From positions 1 through 27,365 of the forward strand of contig CAZGTQ010000437.1 of assembly GCA_964528575.1 (NCBI GenBank): a stretch of 27,365 nt of DNA, read 5' to 3'. The stretch is from CAZGTQ01 sp964528575. GTDB lineage: Bacteria; Planctomycetota; UBA1135; GCA-002686595. The position numbers and the translations under genes are program-made. Shown piece by piece: positions 1-6,946 of the stretch (its first letter is position 1; the number at the start of each line of letters is the position of its first letter). A model generated the notes under the pieces. The model was not told where the DNA came from. It saw only the letters and a program-made list of their open reading frames with translations, and ran no database searches.

Positions 1-1
1 A

Positions 2-98
2 GGTGTGCGACGCCGTATCGACGACTCCGTATCGCCGCCTCCCTGTCGCTGAACGACAACAAGGTGTGCGACTCCGTATCGGTGTGCGACTCCGTATC
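2..98. repeat. 18-bp direct repeats upstream of the PadR gene
   Basis: The unit GGTGTGCGACTCCGTATC occurs as a perfect head-to-tail pair at 63-80 and 81-98. A third copy with one substitution lies at 2-19, and a partial copy (CGACTCCGTATC) at 22-33. The array begins at the window edge, so more copies may lie outside. It ends about 47 bases before the PadR start. It could be an operator array for the regulator or a short local duplication; the sequence alone does not decide. Confidence 0.8.
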
Positions 99-100
99 TC

Positions 101-130
101 GGTACCTTGCGATGCCTGGTACCTGGCGAT
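101..130. promoter_or_regulatory. Paired GGTACCT-GCGAT elements before PadR
   Basis: Two 13-base elements differing at one position (GGTACCTTGCGAT at 101-113 and GGTACCTGGCGAT at 118-130) are spaced 17 bases start to start, ending 14 bases before the GTG start of the PadR gene. The spacing and position suit an operator or promoter element. PadR proteins commonly repress their own promoter, so autoregulation here is a reasonable inference. No convincing -10/-35 pair was recognised. Confidence 0.4.
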
Positions 131-144
131 AAGCTCCAGACGGC

Positions 145-492
145 GTGGCCGACACCTTCGAGAACTGGACGGTCCAAGCCCGCAAGGGCGTCCTCGAGCT
201 GTCGATCCTGAACGCGCTCGAGGCGGAGGAGCGGTACGGGTACGAGCTGGTCAAGTCGCTCGTCGCCCGGCCGGCGCTCGGCATCGCCGAGGGCACGATC
301 TACCCGCTCCTCTCGCGCCTGCGCGCGCAGGGGCTGGTCCAGACGCGGCTGGTCGAGTCGGCCGAGGGGCCGGCACGCAAATACTACGGGTTGACTCCGC
401 AGGGACGGCGGCAGGCCGCCCTGATGAACGAGTACTTCGAGGAGCTCGTCCGCGGAGTGCGGGCTCTGCGACGCAGAACGAGGTCGAGCTGA
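145..492 (+). CDS. PadR-family transcriptional regulator
   Basis: A 115-residue protein of usual PadR length (PadR-s2 type). The winged-helix core is clear: a 'GVLELSILNAL' first helix, 'YGYELVKSL', then the recognition segment 'EGTIYPLLSRLRAQGLV' and the wing 'ARKYYGLTPQGRR', followed by a C-terminal helix for dimerisation. The GTG at 145 is the first possible start, because an in-frame TAA lies at 130-132. No strong ribosome-binding site is visible. Its stop overlaps the next gene by one base (TGATG), so the two are very likely co-transcribed. PadR genes are often followed by a gene for a HAAS-domain membrane protein, and that arrangement holds here. Inferred role: repressor of this exosortase cassette, possibly acting on the upstream repeats. 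Confidence 0.93.
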   Translation: MADTFENWTVQARKGVLELSILNALEAEERYGYELVKSLVARPALGIAEGTIYPLLSRLRAQGLVQTRLVESAEGPARKYYGLTPQGRRQAALMNEYFEELVRGVRALRRRTRSS

Positions 493-3167
493 TGCGGTGG
501 AGCGACAAGGCCCGCGAGGAGCTCGAGCGCTGGTGCGCGCTCACGCGCGACGCGCTCGCGCGGGAAGCGACGGAAGGCGCCGAGCTGGATCCCGAGGAGG
601 TCCTCGAAGATCTGCGCAACCACGTGCAGGAGGAGCTCGCGGCCGGCGGCGCGAGCGTCGTGACGGCGGAGGACGTGCGGCGGGTGCTCGAGCGCATGGG
701 ACCGGCCGCCCAGACCGCGGCAGCCGCAACGCCCGCGCAGCGCACGACGTGGCCCGCGCAGCCCCCGACGTGGGAGGACCTGGGGCCGCCGCCTAGCGCG
801 AGCACGAGGACGAGCACGGGGACGAGCACGGTGTGGATCACGCTGCTCGGCATCGCGCTCCCGCTCGCGGCGCTCTCGATCGAGCTCGCGACCGGCGCGT
901 GCTCCAAGCTGCTGCTCGACCCGCTGCCCACGCCCTGGCACGTGCTCGCGTGCGCGCTCGTCCCGCTCGCGTGCTGGCTCTACCGCTCGCCGCGCACGCG
1001 CGGGGCGCGCTCGCTGCCGCTGCTGCTCGGCGCCGCGATCGGCGTCTCGGGGTACTACGCGCTCGCGTTCCTTCCGATCGCCCCCGCCGGCATCCTGGGC
1101 GTGATCTTCTTCGGCGTCGGACTGCTGATCCTGGCGCCGCATCTCTCGCTCGTCGCGCTGTTCTCGGCGCTCCGCCGCCTTCGCCGCGCCGCGCGCGAGG
1201 CCGGCGAGCCTGCGCCGCGGAGCGCGCTCGCGGGCGTCGTGCTCGGCCTGGTCGCGCTCGTGCTCGCGAACGGGTCGTCGACGTGGACGTCGTTCGCGAT
1301 GCGCTGGGCGACTGCGGGCTCGCCCCAGGAGCGCGCGCGCGGCCTCGCGATCCTGCGCGCGCACGCCGACGAGGAGCGCATCCTGCTCGCGTGCTACGGC
1401 CGGCGCGCGGCCGCGGCCGACCCGCTCTCGATGCTCGTCGACCTGCGCGAACGGATCGACCCGCGCGCGGCGCAAGAGCTCTACTACCGCGTCACCGGCG
1501 CGACGTTCACGTCCGTGCCTGCGCCGACGTCCCGCTTCGACGAGACGCGCTGGGAGTGGCGCGCGCGCGGCGGAGACGACGTCGCGACGCGCATCGAGGG
1601 GCTCGAGCTCGTCTCGTCGCGCATCGACGGGCGCATCGACGCCGACGCGGCGACGGCGTACACGGAGTGGACGCTGCGGCTGCGCAACGAGACCCTGTGG
1701 CAGCAAGAGGCGCGCGCGCTCGTGCGGCTGCCGCGCGACGGCGTCGTCTCGCGCGTGACGCTGTGGGTCGACGGCGAGGAGCGCGAGGCGGCCTTCGCGT
1801 CGCGCGCGCAGACGAGCCAGGCCTACCAGCGCGTCGTGCAGCGGCGGCTCGACCCGCTGCTCGTGCGGACCGCCGGAACGGACCACGTGCTCCTGCAGTG
1901 CTTCCCGGTGCCCCCGGACGGCGGCGAGATGCAGGTGCGCATCGGCATCAGCGCGCCGCTCGCGCTCACCGACCTCGACGCGGCGTGGCTGCGGATGCCC
2001 GCGATCGTCGAGCGCAACTTCGACGTGCCCGCGTCGCTGCGGCACGCGGTGTGGATCGACTCGCAGGGCTCGCTGTCGACGACGGCGCCCGGCCTCGCGT
2101 GCGAGAGCGGAGCGCGCTCCGTCGCGCGCGGCGAGGTCGACGACGCGACGCTCGTCGATCCGGCCTGCGTCGTGCGCGCCCGGCGCGAGCCCGCCGTGCG
2201 TGACGCGTGGTCGGCCGGCGGCGCCGCGCGGCAGCCGGCGGACGCGCTCGTGGTGCAGACGATCGACGCCGTTCGGCTCCCGCCGCCGGCGCGGATCGCG
2301 CTGGTCGTCGACGCGTCGAGCAGCACCGCCGCCGCGCGCGACGAGATCGCCGAGGTGCTCGCCGCGCTCGCGCCGCAGCCGCGCGTTCGAGTGTGGCTCG
2401 CCGAACCGACGCCGCGGACGCTCGGCGCTCCGAACGAGCCCGGACTCACGGCGCACGCCGCCGCGCAGTTGCGCGCGACTCGGTTCGCCGGCGGCGCCGA
2501 CGCGGTCCCCGCGCTCGCCCAAGCGTGGGACTGGGCGAGCGGCGAGGACGAGGCGCAGAACGGCGCATCGGGCGTCGTCGTGTGGGTGCACGGCACGCAG
2601 CCGATCGAGATCGCTCCGCTCGACGGGCTGCGCCAGCGGCTCGAGCGCGACCGGCGCAGCACCGCGCTCGTCGCGCTGCCGGCGAGCAGCGGGCCCAACG
2701 TCGTCGCGCGCGAGCTCGGCGGCGAGCGCGGGTTCGAGGAAGCGGTGCGCACCGGCTCGCTCGGCTCGGACCTAGCGCGAGTGCTGCGCGAGCGATTGTC
2801 GGAGTCGACGCGCTGCGTCGTCGCCCGCGCCCGAGAAGTGCCCGAGGAGCGACCGCCGGCGGGCGAGACCGTCACGTCGCGCGAGATCGCCCGCCTGTGG
2901 GCGCGCGACGAGGTCGAGCGGCTCGTCGCGCAGCGGCGGTACGACGAGGCGACCGAGCTCGCAGCGACGTACCAGATCGTCACGGTCGCGTCGGGCGCGG
3001 TCGTGCTCGAGAACGAAGCGCAGTACGCCGAGGCAGGCCTCGAGCCGGTCGACCCGACGACGGTGCCGAGCGTGCCCGAGCCGGAGCTCGTCGTGCTCGT
3101 GCTGCTCGCGCTCGGCGCCCTCGCGTGGACCGCGTGGCGGCGGCGCAGGGAGGCCGTCGCGTCGTGA
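492..3167 (+). CDS. HAAS/VIT/vWA-like membrane protein with PEP-CTERM-type tail (probable exosortase substrate)
   Basis: An 891-residue protein. Residues 1-75 resemble the helical HAAS domain linked to PadR genes. About five hydrophobic segments follow (roughly 113-134, 149-165, 176-193, 198-225, 243-260). Residues about 366-490 read as a VIT domain ('TEWTLRLRNETLWQQEA', then 'YQRVVQRRLDPLLVR'). Residues 600-770 resemble a von Willebrand A domain with the metal-site start DASSS (607-611), but the later metal positions look replaced (A669 where Thr is usual, H700 where Asp is usual). The C-terminus has VPEPE (861-865), a hydrophobic helix and RRRR (883-886), the three-part form of PEP-CTERM sorting signals. 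The start ATG overlaps the PadR stop, and the stop overlaps the exosortase start. Large VIT proteins paired with a neighbouring exosortase are known for the exosortase K and N systems. The physiological role is unknown. Confidence 0.85.
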   Translation: MRWSDKAREELERWCALTRDALAREATEGAELDPEEVLEDLRNHVQEELAAGGASVVTAEDVRRVLERMGPAAQTAAAATPAQRTTWPAQPPTWEDLGPPPSASTRTSTGTSTVWITLLGIALPLAALSIELATGACSKLLLDPLPTPWHVLACALVPLACWLYRSPRTRGARSLPLLLGAAIGVSGYYALAFLPIAPAGILGVIFFGVGLLILAPHLSLVALFSALRRLRRAAREAGEPAPRSALAGVVLGLVALVLANGSSTWTSFAMRWATAGSPQERARGLAILRAHADEERILLACYGRRAAAADPLSMLVDLRERIDPRAAQELYYRVTGATFTSVPAPTSRFDETRWEWRARGGDDVATRIEGLELVSSRIDGRIDADAATAYTEWTLRLRNETLWQQEARALVRLPRDGVVSRVTLWVDGEEREAAFASRAQTSQAYQRVVQRRLDPLLVRTAGTDHVLLQCFPVPPDGGEMQVRIGISAPLALTDLDAAWLRMPAIVERNFDVPASLRHAVWIDSQGSLSTTAPGLACESGARSVARGEVDDATLVDPACVVRARREPAVRDAWSAGGAARQPADALVVQTIDAVRLPPPARIALVVDASSSTAAARDEIAEVLAALAPQPRVRVWLAEPTPRTLGAPNEPGLTAHAAAQLRATRFAGGADAVPALAQAWDWASGEDEAQNGASGVVVWVHGTQPIEIAPLDGLRQRLERDRRSTALVALPASSGPNVVARELGGERGFEEAVRTGSLGSDLARVLRERLSESTRCVVARAREVPEERPPAGETVTSREIARLWARDEVERLVAQRRYDEATELAATYQIVTVASGAVVLENEAQYAEAGLEPVDPTTVPSVPEPELVVLVLLALGALAWTAWRRRREAVAS

Positions 3168-3982
3168 GCCCGCGGCTCGTGCTCGCGGCGCAGCTCGTCG
3201 CGTTCTGGCCGGTGTGGCGCTGGTGCGCGGAGCGCCTGCGTTGGTCGTCGGAGAGCCGCGTGGAGATCGTCGCGCTCGCCGTCGGCGTCGCGCTCGTGGC
3301 GCTGCGCTTGCGCGGCGTCCCGAGCCGGGCGCCGGCGCCGCTGGGCCTCGCCACGGCGCTGACGGCGCTGTTCGCCGCGACGCACGCGTGGCTGCCGCCG
3401 ATCGCACGCGCGCTCGTCGCCGCGGTCGCGCTCGCGAGCGCGGCGTCCGCGCTCGCCTGGCACCGGCGCCTGCACCCCGGCCTCGCGGCGCTCGCCTTGC
3501 TCGCGCTACCGCTCCTGCCGATCCTGCGCTTCCACCTCGGCTTCCCGCTGCGCGTGGTCGCGGCCTCGCTCGCCGCCGCGCTCCTGCGGCTCGAGGGTCT
3601 CGCCGTCGCGCGCGTCGGCACCGCGCTCGACTGGAACGGGACGCTCGTCGGCGTCGACGCTCCGTGCAGCGGCATCCGCATGCTGTGGGCGGCGCTCCTG
3701 CTCGCGAGCGGCCTCGCGTGCCTCCACGACGCGGGCACGTGGCGCACGCTCGCGCTGCTCGCGGCGACGAGCGCGCTCGTCGTGCTCACCAACGCGCTGC
3801 GCGCGGCGGCGCTGTTCCATCTCGAGTCGGGCCTGGTCGCGGGCCCGGCGTGGGCGCACGACGGCATCGGCGTCGTGCTGTACGTCGCGACGCTCGCCGG
3901 CGTCATCGCGTGCGCCGCGCGCGCCGCCGGGCCCGCGGAGCGCGAGCGAGGAGGTGTGCCGTGCGCGCCCGCCTCCACCTGA
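3164..3982 (+). CDS. Exosortase (archaeosortase/exosortase family transpeptidase)
   Basis: A 272-residue polytopic membrane protein with about eight hydrophobic stretches. The family signature is present: 'VDAPCSGIRML' with the catalytic cysteine C168, 'LTNALR' with R213, and 'AHDGIG' with H232, in the order and spacing of the Cys/Arg/His site of exosortases. The upstream motif around 116-145 (LLPILRF, PLR, LLRLEG) also fits. Family members cut PEP-CTERM-type tails at the outer face of the cytoplasmic membrane and pass the protein on for anchoring or release. The GTG start at 3164 overlaps the TGA of the VIT gene (GTGA), so translation is probably coupled. The only PEP-CTERM-type protein in the window is that neighbour, which makes it the likely substrate. 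The subfamily was not assigned. Confidence 0.88.
   Translation: MSPRLVLAAQLVAFWPVWRWCAERLRWSSESRVEIVALAVGVALVALRLRGVPSRAPAPLGLATALTALFAATHAWLPPIARALVAAVALASAASALAWHRRLHPGLAALALLALPLLPILRFHLGFPLRVVAASLAAALLRLEGLAVARVGTALDWNGTLVGVDAPCSGIRMLWAALLLASGLACLHDAGTWRTLALLAATSALVVLTNALRAAALFHLESGLVAGPAWAHDGIGVVLYVATLAGVIACAARAAGPAERERGGVPCAPAST
3949..3954 (+). promoter_or_regulatory. Ribosome-binding site for the EpsI-like gene
   Basis: AGGAGG lies six bases before the GTG at 3961, inside the end of the exosortase gene. This strong site supports choosing GTG 3961 as the start of the next gene. Confidence 0.7.
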
Positions 3983-4488
3983 TCGCGTGCGCGCTCGCGG
4001 CGCTCGCCCCGCTCGTGCTCGGCACCGCGCGCGCCGAGGCGCCCGCTGCCCTGGGCGCGTTCCCCGGCTGGCCGGAGAGCTTCGCGGGGCGGCCGCTCGT
4101 CGAGCTCCCGCTCGACGAGCGCGAGGCGCGCTTCTTCGCCGGCTTCCCCGGCCGCGTCGGCCGCTTCAGCGACGGTCGCCGCCAGCTCGTGCTGCGCTGG
4201 GTCGGCGCGCCCTCGCGCCGCGTCCACACCGCCGCCGACTGCTACCTGGGCCGCGGCTTCGACGTCGAGCCGCTCCCGCCGCGCACCGACGCCGACGGGG
4301 CGCGCTGGGGCCGCTTCGTCGCGCGCCGCGGCGCGGAGGCGCTGCTCGTCGAGGAGCTCGTCCGCGACGCCGACGGCCGCACGTTCGACGACGCGTCGGC
4401 GTGGTACTGGAGCGCGCTCCTCGACACGACGCGCGGACCGTGGTGGTCGGTGCTGGCCGTCGAGCCGCTGGCGGACGAGCGGCGGTAG
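3961..4488 (+). CDS. EpsI-like exosortase-associated secreted protein
   Basis: A 175-residue protein with an N-terminal signal peptide (basic start, hydrophobic core 6-21, cleavage probably near 'ARAEA'). The centre carries 'VHTAADCYLGRGFDVEPLP' with H89 and C94, which matches the form of the EpsI/DUF3485 motif (His, four residues, Cys-Tyr, then Gly-aromatic). 'RQLVLRW' before it and 'WYWSALL' after it also fit the family. EpsI-type proteins are encoded beside exosortases or fused to them and are thought to help processing at the outer face of the membrane; their exact activity is unsettled. The gene overlaps the exosortase gene by 22 bases. Similarity to EpsI is judged from motif and context and is remote. 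Alternative: an unrelated small exported protein. Confidence 0.65.
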   Translation: MRARLHLIACALAALAPLVLGTARAEAPAALGAFPGWPESFAGRPLVELPLDEREARFFAGFPGRVGRFSDGRRQLVLRWVGAPSRRVHTAADCYLGRGFDVEPLPPRTDADGARWGRFVARRGAEALLVEELVRDADGRTFDDASAWYWSALLDTTRGPWWSVLAVEPLADERR

Positions 4489-4546
4489 CGCGGGCGGCGC
4501 GGCTTGCGCGGCTCGCGCGGCGGGGCGACACTCGACGCGCCTCCTC

Positions 4547-5914
4547 ATGCTCCTTCCGTTGCACGCGATCGTCGCGATGCTCTTCGCCGCCGCGCCGGCA
4601 ACCACGCCGGCGGCCACGCGGGCAGCCACGCGGGCAGCCACGCTGGCAGCCGAAGAGATCGTCGAGCACTACCCCGACGGCACCGTCCTCGCGCGCTACC
4701 AGCGCGACTCGAACGGGCGGCTGCACGGGCGCTACGTCGATTACCACCCGAACGGGAAGATGCGCACGAAGACGTACTTCCGCGAGGGCTGGATGCAGGG
4801 CTCGTACGAGGCGTTCCACGACAACGGCGAGCGCTTCGTCGAGGCGAGCCACGAGCGCGGGCTGCTCGAGGGCACGTACCGCGAGCGTTTCCCCGACGGC
4901 ACGCCGCGCGTCGTCGGCGAGTACGTCGAGGGCGAGCGCCACGGGACGTTCGAGCACGCGCGCGGCGGCAAGGTCGTCGCCGTGCAGGAGTGGGCGGCGG
5001 ACGAGCTCGTCCTCTTGAACGGGGTCGCACCGTACCCGCGGCCGCTCGACGAGATCGCGGCGACGCTCGCGCGGATCTACGACGAGAGCGACGAGATCCC
5101 GACGCTCGGCGAGCTACCGCGTGGGCGCGAGGCGGCACCCGCGGATCCGGAGCTCGAGGCCGCGCGCGCGGCGGCGGTGCGGCGGCTGCGCGCCTACCGC
5201 TCTCTGTGCGGCGTGCCGTGGGACGACCTCGTGCTCGACGCCAGCTACGGCTACTACGCGCAGGCGGGCGCGCGGCTCCTCGCGGTGATCGGTCGCATCG
5301 AGCACACGCCGAAGAACCCCGGGCTCCCGGCGGACGAGTACCGCGACGGCTACACCGGCACGAGCAACTCGAACCTCGCGAGCGGCTCCACGCTCGTCGA
5401 TTCGATCGACCAGTACATGGACGACTCCGACCCGACGAACATCGACCGGGTCGGCCACCGGCGCTGGTGCTTGAACCCGCCGATGCAGCGCACGGGCTTC
5501 GGCATCGTCGGGCGGATCTCCGCGATGTGGGCGCTCGACCGCGGCCGCTCGAGCGTGCCGCCGTGGAGCACGATCCGCTATCCCCCGGCCGGCTACGTGC
5601 CGACGGAGTACTTCGGCCCGCGCCACGCGTGGAGCGTGCGGCTGTCCACCGATGCGTTCGGGATCCCGAAAGTCGGCGCGCTCGAGATCGTCGTCGTGCG
5701 CCTCGACGACGAGCTCGTGCCGCAGGGCGCGCCGCTCGAGCTCGACTACCTCGGCGTCAGCGGCGAGCAGGTGATCTTCCGCCCGGTCGGCGTCGACGTG
5801 GCGCCGGGGTCGCGCTACTGGGTCGAGCTGGGCGGCGTCGTGCCGCGCGGCGAGGACGATCCGGTGCGCTACCTCGTCGAGTTCGTCGAGCTGCCGGAGG
5901 CGCCGGAGCGGTAG
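4547..5914 (+). CDS. Secreted MORN-like repeat and CAP-domain protein
   Basis: A 455-residue protein with a short hydrophobic N-terminus and an Ala/Thr-rich linker (18-35). Residues 38-148 hold four and a half units of about 24 residues of the MORN-variant (YwqK-like) type; recurring features are 'hxPNGk' turns and 'G-x-hxGxY/F' ends. Residues about 205-330 resemble a CAP (SCP/PR-1) domain: 'RAYRSLCGVPWDDLVLD', then 'VDSIDQYMDDS' and 'VGHRRWCLNP', a form common in bacterial secreted CAP proteins. The last 120 residues look like a beta-rich domain of unknown type. The gene begins 58 bases after the exosortase cassette and lacks a PEP-CTERM tail, so it is probably not an exosortase substrate. 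No good ribosome-binding site precedes the ATG. Function unknown; an extracellular role is inferred. Confidence 0.75.
   Translation: MLLPLHAIVAMLFAAAPATTPAATRAATRAATLAAEEIVEHYPDGTVLARYQRDSNGRLHGRYVDYHPNGKMRTKTYFREGWMQGSYEAFHDNGERFVEASHERGLLEGTYRERFPDGTPRVVGEYVEGERHGTFEHARGGKVVAVQEWAADELVLLNGVAPYPRPLDEIAATLARIYDESDEIPTLGELPRGREAAPADPELEAARAAAVRRLRAYRSLCGVPWDDLVLDASYGYYAQAGARLLAVIGRIEHTPKNPGLPADEYRDGYTGTSNSNLASGSTLVDSIDQYMDDSDPTNIDRVGHRRWCLNPPMQRTGFGIVGRISAMWALDRGRSSVPPWSTIRYPPAGYVPTEYFGPRHAWSVRLSTDAFGIPKVGALEIVVVRLDDELVPQGAPLELDYLGVSGEQVIFRPVGVDVAPGSRYWVELGGVVPRGEDDPVRYLVEFVELPEAPER
4598..4651 (+). repeat. 12-bp tandem repeat in the CAP gene
   Basis: Four and a half tandem units of the form GCAGCCACGCGG, with small substitutions, encode the repeated four-residue unit A-A-T-R/P/L after the signal sequence. 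The unit length keeps the reading frame, so copy-number changes would only lengthen or shorten the linker. Confidence 0.85.
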
Positions 5915-5929
5915 CGCGCACGCGGCCGC

Positions 5930-6946
5930 TCACGCCGCGTCGGCGGTGCCGCGTTCGATGCGCTCGAGGTGACTCGCGAAGAGCTCCGCGCACGCGTCCC
6001 ACGAGTGCTTGCGCGCGAAATCGCGGCACTGGCCGCGCGGGATGTCGCGCGCGCGCCGGCACGCGGCCGCGAGGTCCTCGTCGAGCACGCCGACGCCGCT
6101 GTCGCCGATCACGTCGAGCGGCCCGGGGACAGGGAGCGCGGCGACCGGGACGCCGCTCGCCAGCGCCTCGAGCATGACGAGGCCGAACGTGTCGGTGCGG
6201 CTGGGGAACACGAACACGTCGGCGGCTGCGTAGGCGCGGGCGAGCTCCTCGCCGTGCTTCGCGCCGAGGAACCGGACGTCGGGATAGCGCGCCTCGAGCG
6301 CGCGGCGCTGGGGGCCGTCGCCGACGACGACCTTCGTCCCCGGCAGGTCGAGCCGCAGGAACGGCTCGATGTTCTTCTCGAGCGCGACGCGGCCGACGTA
6401 CAGGTGGATCGGCTGCGCGAACGGGAGCGCCTCCGGGCGCGGGCGGAAGAGCTCCGTGTCGACTCCGCGCGACCAGCGGACGGTGTTCGTGAAACCGTGC
6501 GCGCGCAGCTCGTCCTCCACGGAGCGCGTCGCGACCATCACGCGCGCGGCGCGGCCGTGGAACCAGCGCATCGCGCGGTAGGTCCACGCGACGGGCAGGC
6601 GACAGCGCGCGTGGATGTACTCGGGGAAGCGCGTGTGGAACGACGTCGTGAACGGCAGGCCGCGGGCGACGCAGTAGCGCCGGGCGGCGATGCCGAGCGG
6701 GCCCTCGGTCGCGACGTGGATCGCGTCGGGCGCGCTCTCGTCGGCGAGGCGGCGCAGCTTGCGGCCGGGGAGCGCGGCGAGCCGGATCTCGGGATAGGTC
6801 GGGCACGGGACGGTGTTGAACAGTCCCGGGTGCACGACGTCGACGGCGTTGCCGCGGGCGCGCAGGCGCTCGGCGACGGACTCGAGCGTGCGCACGACGC
6901 CGTTGACCTGCGGCGCCCACGCGTCGGTCACGAGCAGGAGCTTCAT
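5930..6946 (-). CDS. GT4-family glycosyltransferase
   Basis: A 338-residue GT-B fold enzyme of ordinary size. The N-terminal domain opens with 'LLLVTDAWAPQVNGV' (glycine-rich acceptor-side loop) and has 'FTTSFHTRFPEY' near 100-110. The C-terminal donor domain has 'YVGRVALEKNIEPFL' (183-197), 'VVGDGPQRRALE' and the family's acidic signature 'SRTDTFGLVMLEALASG' (249-265). The nearest known relatives by form are MgtA/PimB-like transferases that glycosylate membrane lipids; donor and acceptor cannot be read from sequence. The ATG overlaps the stop of the upstream phosphatase gene by four bases (ATGA), so the pair forms one unit on the minus strand. This pairing of an LpxH-like phosphatase with a GT4 enzyme recurs in bacteria and suggests a shared role in envelope lipids. 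Confidence 0.92.
   Translation of the reverse strand: MKLLLVTDAWAPQVNGVVRTLESVAERLRARGNAVDVVHPGLFNTVPCPTYPEIRLAALPGRKLRRLADESAPDAIHVATEGPLGIAARRYCVARGLPFTTSFHTRFPEYIHARCRLPVAWTYRAMRWFHGRAARVMVATRSVEDELRAHGFTNTVRWSRGVDTELFRPRPEALPFAQPIHLYVGRVALEKNIEPFLRLDLPGTKVVVGDGPQRRALEARYPDVRFLGAKHGEELARAYAAADVFVFPSRTDTFGLVMLEALASGVPVAALPVPGPLDVIGDSGVGVLDEDLAAACRRARDIPRGQCRDFARKHSWDACAELFASHLERIERGTADAA

Noticed and set aside
3..491. N-terminal extension of the VIT protein upstream of 492
   Set aside because: It would overlap the whole PadR gene in another frame and has no domain; ATG 492 begins the HAAS-like region and overlaps the PadR stop.
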